The notes under the pieces: generated by a model | The model's database searches: none | What the model was told of the DNA's origin: nothing | The model's input: only the letters and a program-made list of their open reading frames with translations | Part shown: piece after piece, positions 1 through 5,262 of the stretch | How the letters are laid out: each line of letters starts with the position of its first letter | Numbering within the stretch: position 1 is the stretch's first letter | Assembly: GCA_003218935.1 (NCBI GenBank) | Contig: QHPA01000365.1 | Location: 1-6,243, forward strand | DNA from: Verrucomicrobiota bacterium | Lineage (GTDB): Bacteria; Verrucomicrobiota; Verrucomicrobiia; Limisphaerales; AV2 | DNA length: 6,243 nucleotides | Direction of reading: 5' to 3' | Made by a program: the position numbers and the translations under genes

Positions 1-1
1 G

Positions 2-247
2 CGGCGCACGATTCTCGTCCAGTTTCTAATCGAGGCGGCGAGCATTTGTCTGCTGGGCGGACTGCTGGCGCTGGCGATCGCCTGGCCGATGACCTTTTTG
101 ATCGGGAAATTTCTGCCGGCAACCCTGTCCCTGACCGTCGCGGGAATTGCGCTGCTGGTTTCGATTTTGACCGGCATCGTATCGGGCTTTTTCCCCGCCT
201 GGCGCGCGGCGCGGATGAATCCGGTCGATGCGTTGAGGAACGAGTGA
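2..247 (+). CDS. ABC transporter permease, MacB/FtsX type (C-terminal fragment)
   Basis: The reading frame is open from the left edge to TGA at 245-247, leaving 81 visible residues; the start lies outside the window. The fragment contains the end of an FtsX-like permease domain. It opens with RRTILVQFLIEA, the stretch just after the cytoplasmic coupling region. Two hydrophobic helices follow (roughly residues 13-36 and 44-65), then the typical ending FPAWRAARMNPVDALRNE. Proteins of this family sit in the inner membrane and work with a MacB/LolD-like ATPase. They move substrates such as macrolides, peptides or lipoproteins, or act mechanically on periplasmic partners; the substrate cannot be told here. 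The next gene on the same strand encodes the same kind of permease and ends in the matching sequence FKAANLDPIESLRYE, so the two were probably made as one transport locus. The family call is secure; orthology to MacB itself is not. Confidence 0.9.
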   Translation, partial: RRTILVQFLIEAASICLLGGLLALAIAWPMTFLIGKFLPATLSLTVAGIALLVSILTGIVSGFFPAWRAARMNPVDALRNE

Positions 248-307
248 TGTCATGAGGCGCTTGATCACAACCGGTCACCGCGCGGCGTCCTTTTCCCCCT
301 TGCGCCC

Positions 308-408
308 GCGCATTGGGATCATGAACGGCGGGGCGAGACTCCGTCGAGCCCTGATCCCCCAAGGACAGAAATCAGGGCTCGCGAGGACGCTCGCCCCACC
401 AGGTTCAT
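308..408. repeat. Palindromic REP/MITE-like dispersed repeat between the two permease genes
   Basis: A long imperfect inverted repeat. The left arm has ATGAAC (321-326), GGGGCGAG (330-337) and CGAGCCCTGAT (345-355). The right arm has the exact reverse complements in mirrored order: ATCAGGGCTCG (371-381), CTCGCCCC (390-397) and GTTCAT (403-408). A 15-nt loop lies at 356-370. The left arm plus 13 upstream bases (308-349) recurs at 2776-2817 with 38 of 42 positions identical, so this is a dispersed family and not a one-off hairpin. It codes for nothing convincing. In RNA it would form a strong stem-loop that could weaken readthrough between the permease genes or stabilise the upstream message. 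Which role applies is inference. Confidence 0.8.
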
Positions 409-412
409 GGAA

Positions 413-419
413 AGGAAAG
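413..419 (+). promoter_or_regulatory. Shine-Dalgarno site that favours the GTG start at 422
   Basis: The sequence AGGAAAG lies just upstream of GTG 422-424, with about 5 nt between AGGA and the start codon. The only in-frame ATG further upstream (407) is formed by the last bases of the palindromic repeat and has no purine-rich site before it. This supports GTG 422 as the true start of the permease. Confidence 0.5.
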
Positions 420-421
420 CT

Positions 422-1705
422 GTGAGCGCTGCATTTCGTTCATCGGCCTCGAGCCGGATTCTCCGCGCCGAAATCAAGGAGAGCTTTCTGATGGCGATGA
501 GCGCGCTCGCAGCGCACAAGTTGCGCTCGGCGCTGACGTTGCTCGGAGTGCTGGTCGGCGTTTTCTCCATCATCGTCGTGATGACCGCCATGCGCGTCAT
601 GCAGAACAACATCGAGACCGAGTTAAGTCAGCTCGGCGCGAATACGTTTGAAATTCAGAAGTGGCCGGCGGTTTATTTCGGTGGACCGGAAGGATTCGAA
701 AAATTCTGGCGCCGGAAAAACATCACGTTGCCGCAGGGGCGGCAGGTGATGGAACGGGCAACTGCGGCGCAGAATGTTGGCCTGGAGACTTTTTTCTGGG
801 ATGGCAACGGACAGGCGATTTCGCGCTACGAAAAAACTCCGCCCAACGTTCGCATGATCGGCGGCAGTCCCGGCACATTCCCGGCGCACAACTGGAGCGT
901 GCAGGACGGTCGCGCGCTGCAGGAGCCGGATGTCGAAAGCGCGAGAGACATATGCGTGCTGGGCGGCGCGTTGGCGAAGACATTGTTTCCGTTCGGTTCC
1001 GCCGTCGGTGAACGCGTCAAGCTCAGCGGCATCAGTTACTCGGTGGTGGGCGTGCTGGAATCCAAGGGCGCAATGCTCGGCAGCGATCAGGACAATTTCG
1101 CTGTCATTCCCATCACCACCGGCCTGAACCGTTTCGGACGGACCTGGCGCAGCATTTCCATCCTCGTCCAGGCGCCCAGCCAGGCGAAATACGACGACAC
1201 CGTCGAACAAGTGCGCGGCATCCTGCGCGCCATTCGCAAGGTCGAGCCCGGCAAGGAGGACGACTTTGAGATCTTTTCCAATGACTCGCTCATCGGCCAG
1301 TTCAAATCCTTCACGCTCACCGTGCGCGTCGTCGTCGCCGTCATCAGCTCCATCGCGCTGATCGCCGCAGGCATCGGCATCATGAATATCATGCTCGTCT
1401 CCGTGACGGAGCGAACGCGCGAAATCGGCATCCGGCGCGCGGTCGGCGCCAAGAAACGGAATATTATGACGCAATTCATCATGGAAGCGATCGTGCTTTG
1501 CGAGGTGGGCGGCGTGATCGGCGTCGCGCTGGGAATCCTGGGCGGAAACGTCGCGGCGATTTTCCTCAAGGTGCCGCCGGTCGTGCCGGTGGACTGGATC
1601 ATTTTCGGCCTGCTCATTTGCTCCATCGTGGGGATCATTTTCGGCACTTACCCCGCCTTCAAAGCGGCCAACCTCGACCCGATTGAGTCGCTGCGATACG
1701 AGTGA
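422..1705 (+). CDS. ABC transporter permease, MacB-like (MacB_PCD + FtsX domains)
   Basis: Inner-membrane permease of an ABC exporter or mechanotransmission complex. With the GTG start it has 427 residues, normal for a stand-alone MacB-type permease without a fused ATPase. Layout: short cytoplasmic N-terminus; AAHKLRSALTLLGVLVGV leading into the first membrane helix (about 32-57); a large periplasmic core domain (about 60-300); a second helix (about 302-325) running into GIMNIMLVSVTERTREIGIR, the conserved FtsX coupling region (about 318-338); two more helices (about 360-383 and 391-411); and the terminal FKAANLDPIESLRYE. There is no Walker motif, so the ATPase must be a separate protein, probably encoded upstream of the window. 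The gene follows another permease C-terminus on the same strand, with a palindromic repeat between them. ATG 407 would add five residues but lies inside that repeat. Family assignment is secure; the substrate is unknown. Confidence 0.93.
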   Translation: MSAAFRSSASSRILRAEIKESFLMAMSALAAHKLRSALTLLGVLVGVFSIIVVMTAMRVMQNNIETELSQLGANTFEIQKWPAVYFGGPEGFEKFWRRKNITLPQGRQVMERATAAQNVGLETFFWDGNGQAISRYEKTPPNVRMIGGSPGTFPAHNWSVQDGRALQEPDVESARDICVLGGALAKTLFPFGSAVGERVKLSGISYSVVGVLESKGAMLGSDQDNFAVIPITTGLNRFGRTWRSISILVQAPSQAKYDDTVEQVRGILRAIRKVEPGKEDDFEIFSNDSLIGQFKSFTLTVRVVVAVISSIALIAAGIGIMNIMLVSVTERTREIGIRRAVGAKKRNIMTQFIMEAIVLCEVGGVIGVALGILGGNVAAIFLKVPPVVPVDWIIFGLLICSIVGIIFGTYPAFKAANLDPIESLRYE

Positions 1706-2149
1706 TCGCGAGACCCGGCGGCGCTAGGGGAGAGCTTTTCGGTTCGCGAACAACGCGCTGCCCGATAATTCCGGCGCAGATCGCCGCGTCGTCGCCACGG
1801 TGATAGACCTTGGGTCAAGCCCTGATTGCCGGCTTAAATAACGCCCACAACTTTTTTCGCCAAGGTATTGCGTCTGCGTGTATCCGGCAGGGATGCGCGG
1901 CTTCGATTTCGAACAAACCAACCGATTGGGGTAAAACCCTACTGTGGTTCTCAGGTGAAGACCCTATTGGATGCCAAACGTCAAATCGACAATCGTAGGA
2001 TGTATGCTTGAATTGCAAAGCCCGCTTCAATGCTGAGTCTTAAGAGCGGTGTTGCGGTATTTCCAGGATGTGTTTGTTGAGGTTGTAGGACGAGGGCGGT
2101 GAATCGGTTGCGCTTGGAGTTCGATGAAACAAAAAGAGAAAGGCCGCCT
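1706..2149. other. Intergenic region, no convincing gene
   Basis: There are 444 bases between the permease stop and the possible leader ORF. The longest open frame (1810-1998, 62 codons) shows no recognisable domain or ribosome site and was not called. The segment holds a perfect 10-bp palindrome GTTCGCGAAC (1742-1751) and the ACCCTA direct-repeat pair at 1929-1969. I see no clear rho-independent terminator after the permease gene. The region probably contains the promoter of the downstream LytTR gene. Confidence 0.5.
1929..1969 (+). promoter_or_regulatory. Pair of ACCCTA direct repeats, possible operator
   Basis: AAAACCCTACTG (1933-1944) and AAGACCCTATTG (1958-1969) match at 10 of 12 positions with a period of 25 bp. 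Each is preceded by a related GGGT or AGGT stretch (1929-1932 and 1954-1956), so the similarity extends to about 16 bases. Paired direct repeats about two and a half turns apart in front of a regulatory gene suggest a site for a dimeric DNA-binding protein. The protein is unknown; the LytTR product downstream is one candidate but the motif has no obvious LytTR core. Confidence 0.35.
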
Positions 2150-2242
2150 ATGAAACAGAACTCATTCTCAAGCTCTCAAGAACAGAACCAGTTGCTGATC
2201 GCTTTGGACGCAGGTCAGTTTCCGGAGGAGTCAACTGAATGA
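2150..2242 (+). CDS. Possible 30-codon leader ORF, translationally coupled to the LytTR gene
   Basis: ATG 2150 opens a 30-codon frame beginning MKQNSFSSSQEQNQLLIALD and ending with TGA at 2240-2242. This stop overlaps the ATG of the LytTR gene as ATGA, a layout typical of translational coupling. An AAAGG stretch lies about 7 nt before the start. The peptide is polar and Ser/Gln-rich, with no signal sequence or known motif. It may be a real small protein, a leader that controls LytTR translation, or the remnant of an older gene. I do not recognise it, and chance cannot be excluded at this length. Confidence 0.3.
   Translation: MKQNSFSSSQEQNQLLIALDAGQFPEESTE
2224..2230 (+). promoter_or_regulatory. 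Strong Shine-Dalgarno site for the first LytTR gene
   Basis: GGAGGAG lies 8 nt before ATG 2239. This is the best ribosome site in the window. It supports the longer start at 2239 over the internal in-frame ATG at 2335, which lines up with the start of the second LytTR copy and also has an AAGGAAA just before it. Confidence 0.55.
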
Positions 2243-2847
2243 TGCAAGAGCAGATGCCAACGTCCGTTGCGTCGAAAGGTTTCCAGACACAACAAGGCTT
2301 CGTCTCCAGTGCGGCTCCACTCTCTAAGGAAACGATGCGCCAAGCTCGTGAGCATCCCGCGAAAAAACACGGGGGTGCTTCGGCTCGATCCGACCTCGAT
2401 GCGCTACGCCAACGCGGTGCCGGCAGCCATTATCTGACGCGCCTCACCGTTAAGACCGGCGACAGAGTTGTGATCCTGAACACCGGGGACATTGACGCCA
2501 TCGAATCGGCCGGCAACTACGTCGCGGTGCAGTTCGGGAAGGAAAGTCATATCCTGCGCGAGACGTTGAGCGGGCTGGAGGCGCAGCTCGACCCGAAGAA
2601 ATTTCTGCGCATCAGCCGCAGCGCCATTGTGAACCTCGACCAGGTCAAGGAACTGTTGCCGATGTTCAAAGGTGAACACGTCATGGTCCTTCACAATGGG
2701 AAGCAATTTGCCATGACTGACCGTCGCCGCTGCCATGGCTGCGAGGTTCCTGGAGCCGGGCCCGCCATTTTTGGCGCGCGTTGGGACCATGAACGGTGGG
2801 GCGAGACTCTGTCGAGCTTCGCTCGCGACCCAAGGTGCTACCGCTGA
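2239..2847 (+). CDS. LytTR-domain DNA-binding regulator with replaced C-terminus (copy 1)
   Basis: Putative transcription factor of 202 residues. Residues 1-63 are polar and resemble a linker (REHPAKKH, SDLDALRQR). There is no receiver domain with a phospho-acceptor Asp, so it is a stand-alone LytTR protein. The LytTR domain spans about 66-160: YLTRLTVKTGDRVVIL, then GDIDAIESAGNYVAVQFGKE, HILRETLSGLEAQLDPKKFL, RISRSAIVNLDQVKELLPMF and the last strand VLHNGKQFAMT. After residue 160 (DNA position 2717) it departs abruptly from copy 2. It loses the final helix LREAERALRFS and gains about 42 unrelated Arg/Cys-rich residues, the later ones encoded by a piece of the dispersed repeat (2776-2817). 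The DNA of the shared part is roughly 90 % identical to the gene at 3441. It may be functional, but the altered tail suggests a decaying duplicate. The start at 2239 is chosen for its strong ribosome site; ATG 2335 is the alternative. Confidence 0.75.
   Translation: MMQEQMPTSVASKGFQTQQGFVSSAAPLSKETMRQAREHPAKKHGGASARSDLDALRQRGAGSHYLTRLTVKTGDRVVILNTGDIDAIESAGNYVAVQFGKESHILRETLSGLEAQLDPKKFLRISRSAIVNLDQVKELLPMFKGEHVMVLHNGKQFAMTDRRRCHGCEVPGAGPAIFGARWDHERWGETLSSFARDPRCYR
2776..2817 (+). repeat. Partial copy of the dispersed repeat seen at 308-408
   Basis: This segment matches 308-349 at 38 of 42 positions, including ATGAAC (2789-2794) and GGGGCGAG (2798-2805). Only the left arm is kept. The matching right arm is absent, and GTCGAGC (2811-2817) is followed by a short weak mirror, GCTCGCGAC. 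It overlaps the 3' end of the first LytTR reading frame and supplies part of its abnormal tail. Confidence 0.75.
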
Positions 2848-3325
2848 GTCCGACAGGCTCCTGCGACCCGCAGCACGTAGCGCGCGCATCTCTGCGTGCA
2901 AGTCGCGCGGCATCCCTGCCGCCTGGAGTAACTGCGGGCAAGGATGTCTGCGGAACTGTTGGTTGCCTGGCATCCGACCTCTGTCATAGTGCACTCCTCA
3001 ATTTTGACACTTTTCTTCCAGCAGGCCGCTGCTTAGCCACAAGGCTCAGGACTGAGACGCTCCACCGTTCCTGTGGAACTGTCGTGGCTCTCGTCAAAAA
3101 GCGCTCGTAAAAGGCGGCGCGGGTGACAACTGCGCCGGCGAAGCGCCCTTATTCCAGAATCGCATACTCACGCGCGTGGCACTGGAATTGCGCACACATT
3201 CAACGTGCTTGAACGATGGCGCAGAACCGTGTCGCAGGACGCGGTTGAGCTGCGACGGAGCCGGCCCGCCGCGGGATTCCACGGGTCCGCCCCGATCTTC
3301 GCCCAACAGCGACGGCGAGATTACT

Positions 3326-3366
3326 GCACAGAATTGATGCACGGTGCACACAATCGGCGCACAGAA
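3326..3366 (+). promoter_or_regulatory. Cluster of three GCACA(G/C)AA units with a nested palindrome
   Basis: GCACAGAA occurs at 3326-3333 and again at 3359-3366, with GCACACAA between them at 3346-3353. TGCACGGTGCA (3338-3348) is a palindrome around a single central base. The cluster ends 74 bp before the start of the second LytTR gene and just upstream of its possible promoter, where an operator would be expected. The spacings (20 and 13 bp) are irregular, so the call is weak. Confidence 0.25.
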
Positions 3367-3378
3367 ATTACGAGTGAA

Positions 3379-3408
3379 TTGAGCGCGTGAAAAGATTTCG
3401 ATTATGAA
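3379..3408 (+). promoter_or_regulatory. Possible sigma-70-type promoter for the second LytTR gene
   Basis: TTGAGC (3379-3384) and TATGAA (3403-3408), 18 bp apart, each match four of six bases of the housekeeping -35 and -10 consensus. The -10 box would lie 32 bp before ATG 3441, leaving a short untranslated leader. This is a pattern match by eye only. Confidence 0.25.
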
Positions 3409-3440
3409 ACACCGTTCGGATTCGCCCTTTCAAGGAAGCC

Positions 3441-3866
3441 ATGCAACATGCTCGTGAGCATCCGGCGATAAAACACAGGAGAACAGAGGCTCGATCCGAC
3501 CTCGATGCGCTCCGCCAGCGCCGTGACCGCAGCCATTATCTCACGCGTCTCGTTGTTAAGACCGGCGACAAAGTCGTGATCCTCAAGACTGGCGACATTG
3601 ACGCCATCGAATCCGCCGGCAACTACGTCGCCGTGCAATTCGGGAAGGAAAGTCATATCCTGCGCGGGACGTTGAGCGCGCTGGAGGCGCAGCTCGACCC
3701 GAAGAAATTTCTGCGCATCAGCCGCAGCGCCATCGTGAACCTCGATCATGTCAAGGAACTGTTGCCGATGTCCAAAGGCGAACAGGCCATCGTCCTTCAC
3801 AACGGGAAGCACTTCGCAATGACTCTCGATCTGCGTGAAGCGGAAAGGGCGTTGAGGTTCTCCTGA
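3441..3866 (+). CDS. Stand-alone LytTR DNA-binding regulator (copy 2, intact)
   Basis: Putative transcription factor of 141 residues with a LytTR domain at about 33-140 and no receiver domain. Residues 1-30 (MQHAREHPAIKHRRTEARSD and on) look like the charged linker that normally joins a receiver to LytTR. The domain reads YLTRLVVKTGDKVVIL, GDIDAIESAGNYVAVQFGKE, LEAQLDPKKFLRISRSAIVN, then a final strand and the C-terminal helix LREAERALRFS. ATG 3441 has AAGGA 5 nt upstream. An in-frame TGA at 3405-3407 rules out a hidden N-terminal receiver, so the short form is genuine. It is a near duplicate of the gene at 2239. Without a receiver, its activity must be set by its own level, a ligand or a partner. 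The 21-bp phased repeats that begin 35 bp after its stop are its most likely binding site (inference). Confidence 0.88.
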   Translation: MQHAREHPAIKHRRTEARSDLDALRQRRDRSHYLTRLVVKTGDKVVILKTGDIDAIESAGNYVAVQFGKESHILRGTLSALEAQLDPKKFLRISRSAIVNLDHVKELLPMSKGEQAIVLHNGKHFAMTLDLREAERALRFS

Positions 3867-3898
3867 AATCGAGCAGACCGTTCCGGTCCAGCGAACCA

Positions 3899-3951
3899 GT
3901 TTCATCACGCTTTTAGCCGGGTTCATCTCACAAAAACGGGGGTTCATCTCA
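3899..3951 (+). promoter_or_regulatory. Three TTCATC direct repeats with exact 21-bp period, candidate LytTR operator
   Basis: TTCATC starts at 3901, 3922 and 3943, exactly 21 bp (two helical turns) apart. The second and third units share 12 identical bases, GGGTTCATCTCA (3919-3930 and 3940-3951); the first is GTTTCATCAC (3899-3908). LytTR proteins such as AgrA, ComE and AlgR bind short direct repeats, commonly about 21-22 bp apart. The GTTCATC core resembles the AlgR box CCGTTCGTC and fits the GTTN(A/G)(T/G) part of the general LytTR pattern. The array follows an intact LytTR gene and precedes the cytochrome start by about 105 bp. No good -35/-10 pair was seen nearby, which would suit an activator-dependent promoter. 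Confidence 0.5.
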
Positions 3952-3985
3952 ATTCGACGGCGCTGTGGCACTGCATGGTGAACAA

Positions 3986-4008
3986 TGGGTCAGCACCCAA
4001 AAGTGGGT
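3986..4008 (+). other. Overlapping alternative hairpins upstream of the cytochrome gene
   Basis: TGGGT (3986-3990), ACCCA (3995-3999) and TGGGT (4004-4008) are each separated by four bases. The central ACCCA can pair with either flanking TGGGT, giving two mutually exclusive 5-bp stems. The element sits 48 bp before the cytochrome start and would be in its leader if transcription begins just after the 21-bp repeats. The stems are short, so function is uncertain. Confidence 0.25.
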
Positions 4009-4056
4009 TGATGCGTGTTCAGAGCAAAACAAAACAATGAACCCAACCAGACAGCC

Positions 4057-5262
4057 ATGAAAAACATCGTCAAACTCGCACTCCTGACCGTCCTCGGCGC
4101 GTCGCTCTCCAGTGTCGCCTTTGGGCAGCTACCCGTGCCCCCCGTGCTACCCCCGCCCTCCGGGTCGCCCCAATTTGGCGACCCGCTGCCCGGCCTCACG
4201 CCGGACCAACTCGCAGCGTTCGGCGCCGGGTCTGACGAATTTCTGGACGAGGAAACCCCGGAAAGGGGCCTCGGACCGATTTTCAACAACGTCTCCTGTG
4301 TCGCGTGTCACTTCGCTCCGGCCGTGGGCGGAAGCAGCGCGATTCTTGAAACCCGGTTTGGCCGCGTGGAGTACGGACAGTTCGACCCGCTGATCGAACT
4401 CGGCGGATCGTTGTTGCAGCAATCGGCCATTGACCCGGCCTGCCAGGAGATCGTTCCTCCCGAAGCCAACGTCATCGCCCAACGGCAGACCACGCCTTTG
4501 TTCGGGCTGGGACTGATTGAAGCGATTCCGGATAGCGCGATTCTGCTGAACGCCGCAATTCCCAGGCCCGATGGCATCACGGGCCGTCCTTCGATGGTGC
4601 AGGATGTCGTCAGCGGCCAGTCGCGAGTCGGACGCTTCGGCTGGAAAGCCCAGCAAGCCACGCTGCTGGCCTTCTCGGGCGACGCCTACGTGAACGAAAT
4701 GGGTATCACCAGCCGGCTCTTCCCGCAGGAAAATGCGCCCAACGGCAACACCGATTTGCTCGCGCTCTTTGATAACGTCGCCGACCCCGAAGACGTGGAG
4801 GACCCCGAAACCGGCAAGGCCAACATCGACAACTTCGCTGACTTCATGCGCTTTCTGGCGCCGCCACCGCAGTTGCCATTGACGCTCTCAGCTCAGTCGG
4901 GACAAATCCTGTTCACTGGAATCGGCTGCGCGGCGTGTCACACGCCAGCCATGCAAACCGGCGCGAACAGCGTCGCGGCGCTCGACCACAAGCCGGTGCG
5001 GCTCTACTCCGACCTTCTGCTTCACGACATGGGCGGGCTCGGCGACGGCATTGTGCAGGGAACCGCCGACCAGCGCGAAATGAGGACCGCGCCACTGTGG
5101 GGTGTGCGCGCCAGCGCCCCGTATCTTCACGACGGACGCGCCGCGACGGTGGACGCAGCTATCCGCGCCCACGACGGCGAGGCCAAACCTGCGCGTGACC
5201 GCTTTCTCCTCCTCCTCTCGATTCAGCGCCAGCAGTTGTTGGATTTCCTCAACTCCATCTGA
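4057..5262 (+). CDS. Secreted di-heme c-type cytochrome, DHOR/DUF1111 family (di-heme oxidoreductase, putative peroxidase)
   Basis: Exported periplasmic redox protein of 401 residues. A signal peptide (about 1-23, MKNIVKLALLTVLGASLSSV then AFG before Gln24) is followed by a Pro-rich linker. GLGPIFNNVSCVACH carries the first heme site (Cys81, Cys84, His85), and GQILFTGIGCAACHTPAM the second (Cys291, Cys294, His295). Two motifs shared with bacterial di-heme peroxidases and MauG-like proteins follow: SDLLLHDMGGLGDG (318-331) and TAPLWGVRASAPYLHDGRA (344-362). These features and the length fit the DHOR family, formerly annotated as thiol oxidoreductases, whose physiological reaction is poorly known. 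ATG 4057 is chosen because it puts the signal peptide at the N-terminus; GTG 4015 would add 14 polar residues before it. The start lacks a clear ribosome site, and a 7-codon ORF (4037-4058) ends in ATGA overlap with it. Maturation needs Sec export and a cytochrome c assembly system encoded elsewhere. Confidence 0.92.
   Translation: MKNIVKLALLTVLGASLSSVAFGQLPVPPVLPPPSGSPQFGDPLPGLTPDQLAAFGAGSDEFLDEETPERGLGPIFNNVSCVACHFAPAVGGSSAILETRFGRVEYGQFDPLIELGGSLLQQSAIDPACQEIVPPEANVIAQRQTTPLFGLGLIEAIPDSAILLNAAIPRPDGITGRPSMVQDVVSGQSRVGRFGWKAQQATLLAFSGDAYVNEMGITSRLFPQENAPNGNTDLLALFDNVADPEDVEDPETGKANIDNFADFMRFLAPPPQLPLTLSAQSGQILFTGIGCAACHTPAMQTGANSVAALDHKPVRLYSDLLLHDMGGLGDGIVQGTADQREMRTAPLWGVRASAPYLHDGRAATVDAAIRAHDGEAKPARDRFLLLLSIQRQQLLDFLNSI

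Larger units (their letters stand above)
2848..3440. other. Intergenic region between the two LytTR genes, no convincing gene
   Basis: There are 593 bases without a protein I can support. Open frames on both strands (for example 2796-3110 plus and 3094-3351 minus) give low-complexity, Arg/Pro-rich translations with no domain or ribosome site. The left part (about 2818-2940) is GC-rich and continues from the truncated repeat, so it may be repeat debris. The right end carries the GCACA repeats and a possible promoter of the second LytTR gene. No transposase remnant is visible. Confidence 0.5.

Noticed and set aside
623..1474. Long minus-strand open frame of 283 codons inside the permease gene
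   Set aside because: It is the antisense shadow of a well-recognised MacB-like gene in GC-rich DNA. Its translation is His/Asp/Arg-rich with no domain.
1742..1751. Perfect palindrome GTTCGCGAAC after the permease gene
   Set aside because: A single 10-bp palindrome is expected by chance at some rate in a window of this size, and it has no partner site or clear promoter beside it.
1810..1998. 62-codon plus-strand open frame in the intergenic region
   Set aside because: No ribosome site and no recognisable domain, and it runs through the ACCCTA direct repeats. A regulatory region is the better reading.
2051..2085. GTTG triplet series (2051, 2076, 2082) as a second LytTR operator
   Set aside because: The units share only four bases, the spacings are irregular, and only one fits the LytTR core pattern.
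3094..3351. 85-codon minus-strand open frame between the LytTR genes
   Set aside because: Pro/Ser-rich translation typical of GC-rich noncoding DNA, with no motif and no supporting context.
3876..3888. GACCG-TTC-CGGTC hairpin after the second LytTR gene as a terminator
   Set aside because: The 5-bp stem is short and no T-run follows, so it does not meet the pattern of a rho-independent terminator.
3402..3971. Minus-strand open frame of 189 codons opposite LytTR copy 2
   Set aside because: It mirrors the LytTR coding strand, and a matching shadow exists opposite copy 1, so the similarity between the two shadows is only a consequence of the duplication.
4015..4056. GTG start at 4015 for the cytochrome gene
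   Set aside because: It would put 14 polar residues in front of a well-formed signal peptide that begins exactly at ATG 4057.
4147..4656. Minus-strand open frame of 169 codons opposite the cytochrome gene
   Set aside because: It lies fully antisense to the heme-binding protein and shows no motif; GC-rich codon bias alone explains it.
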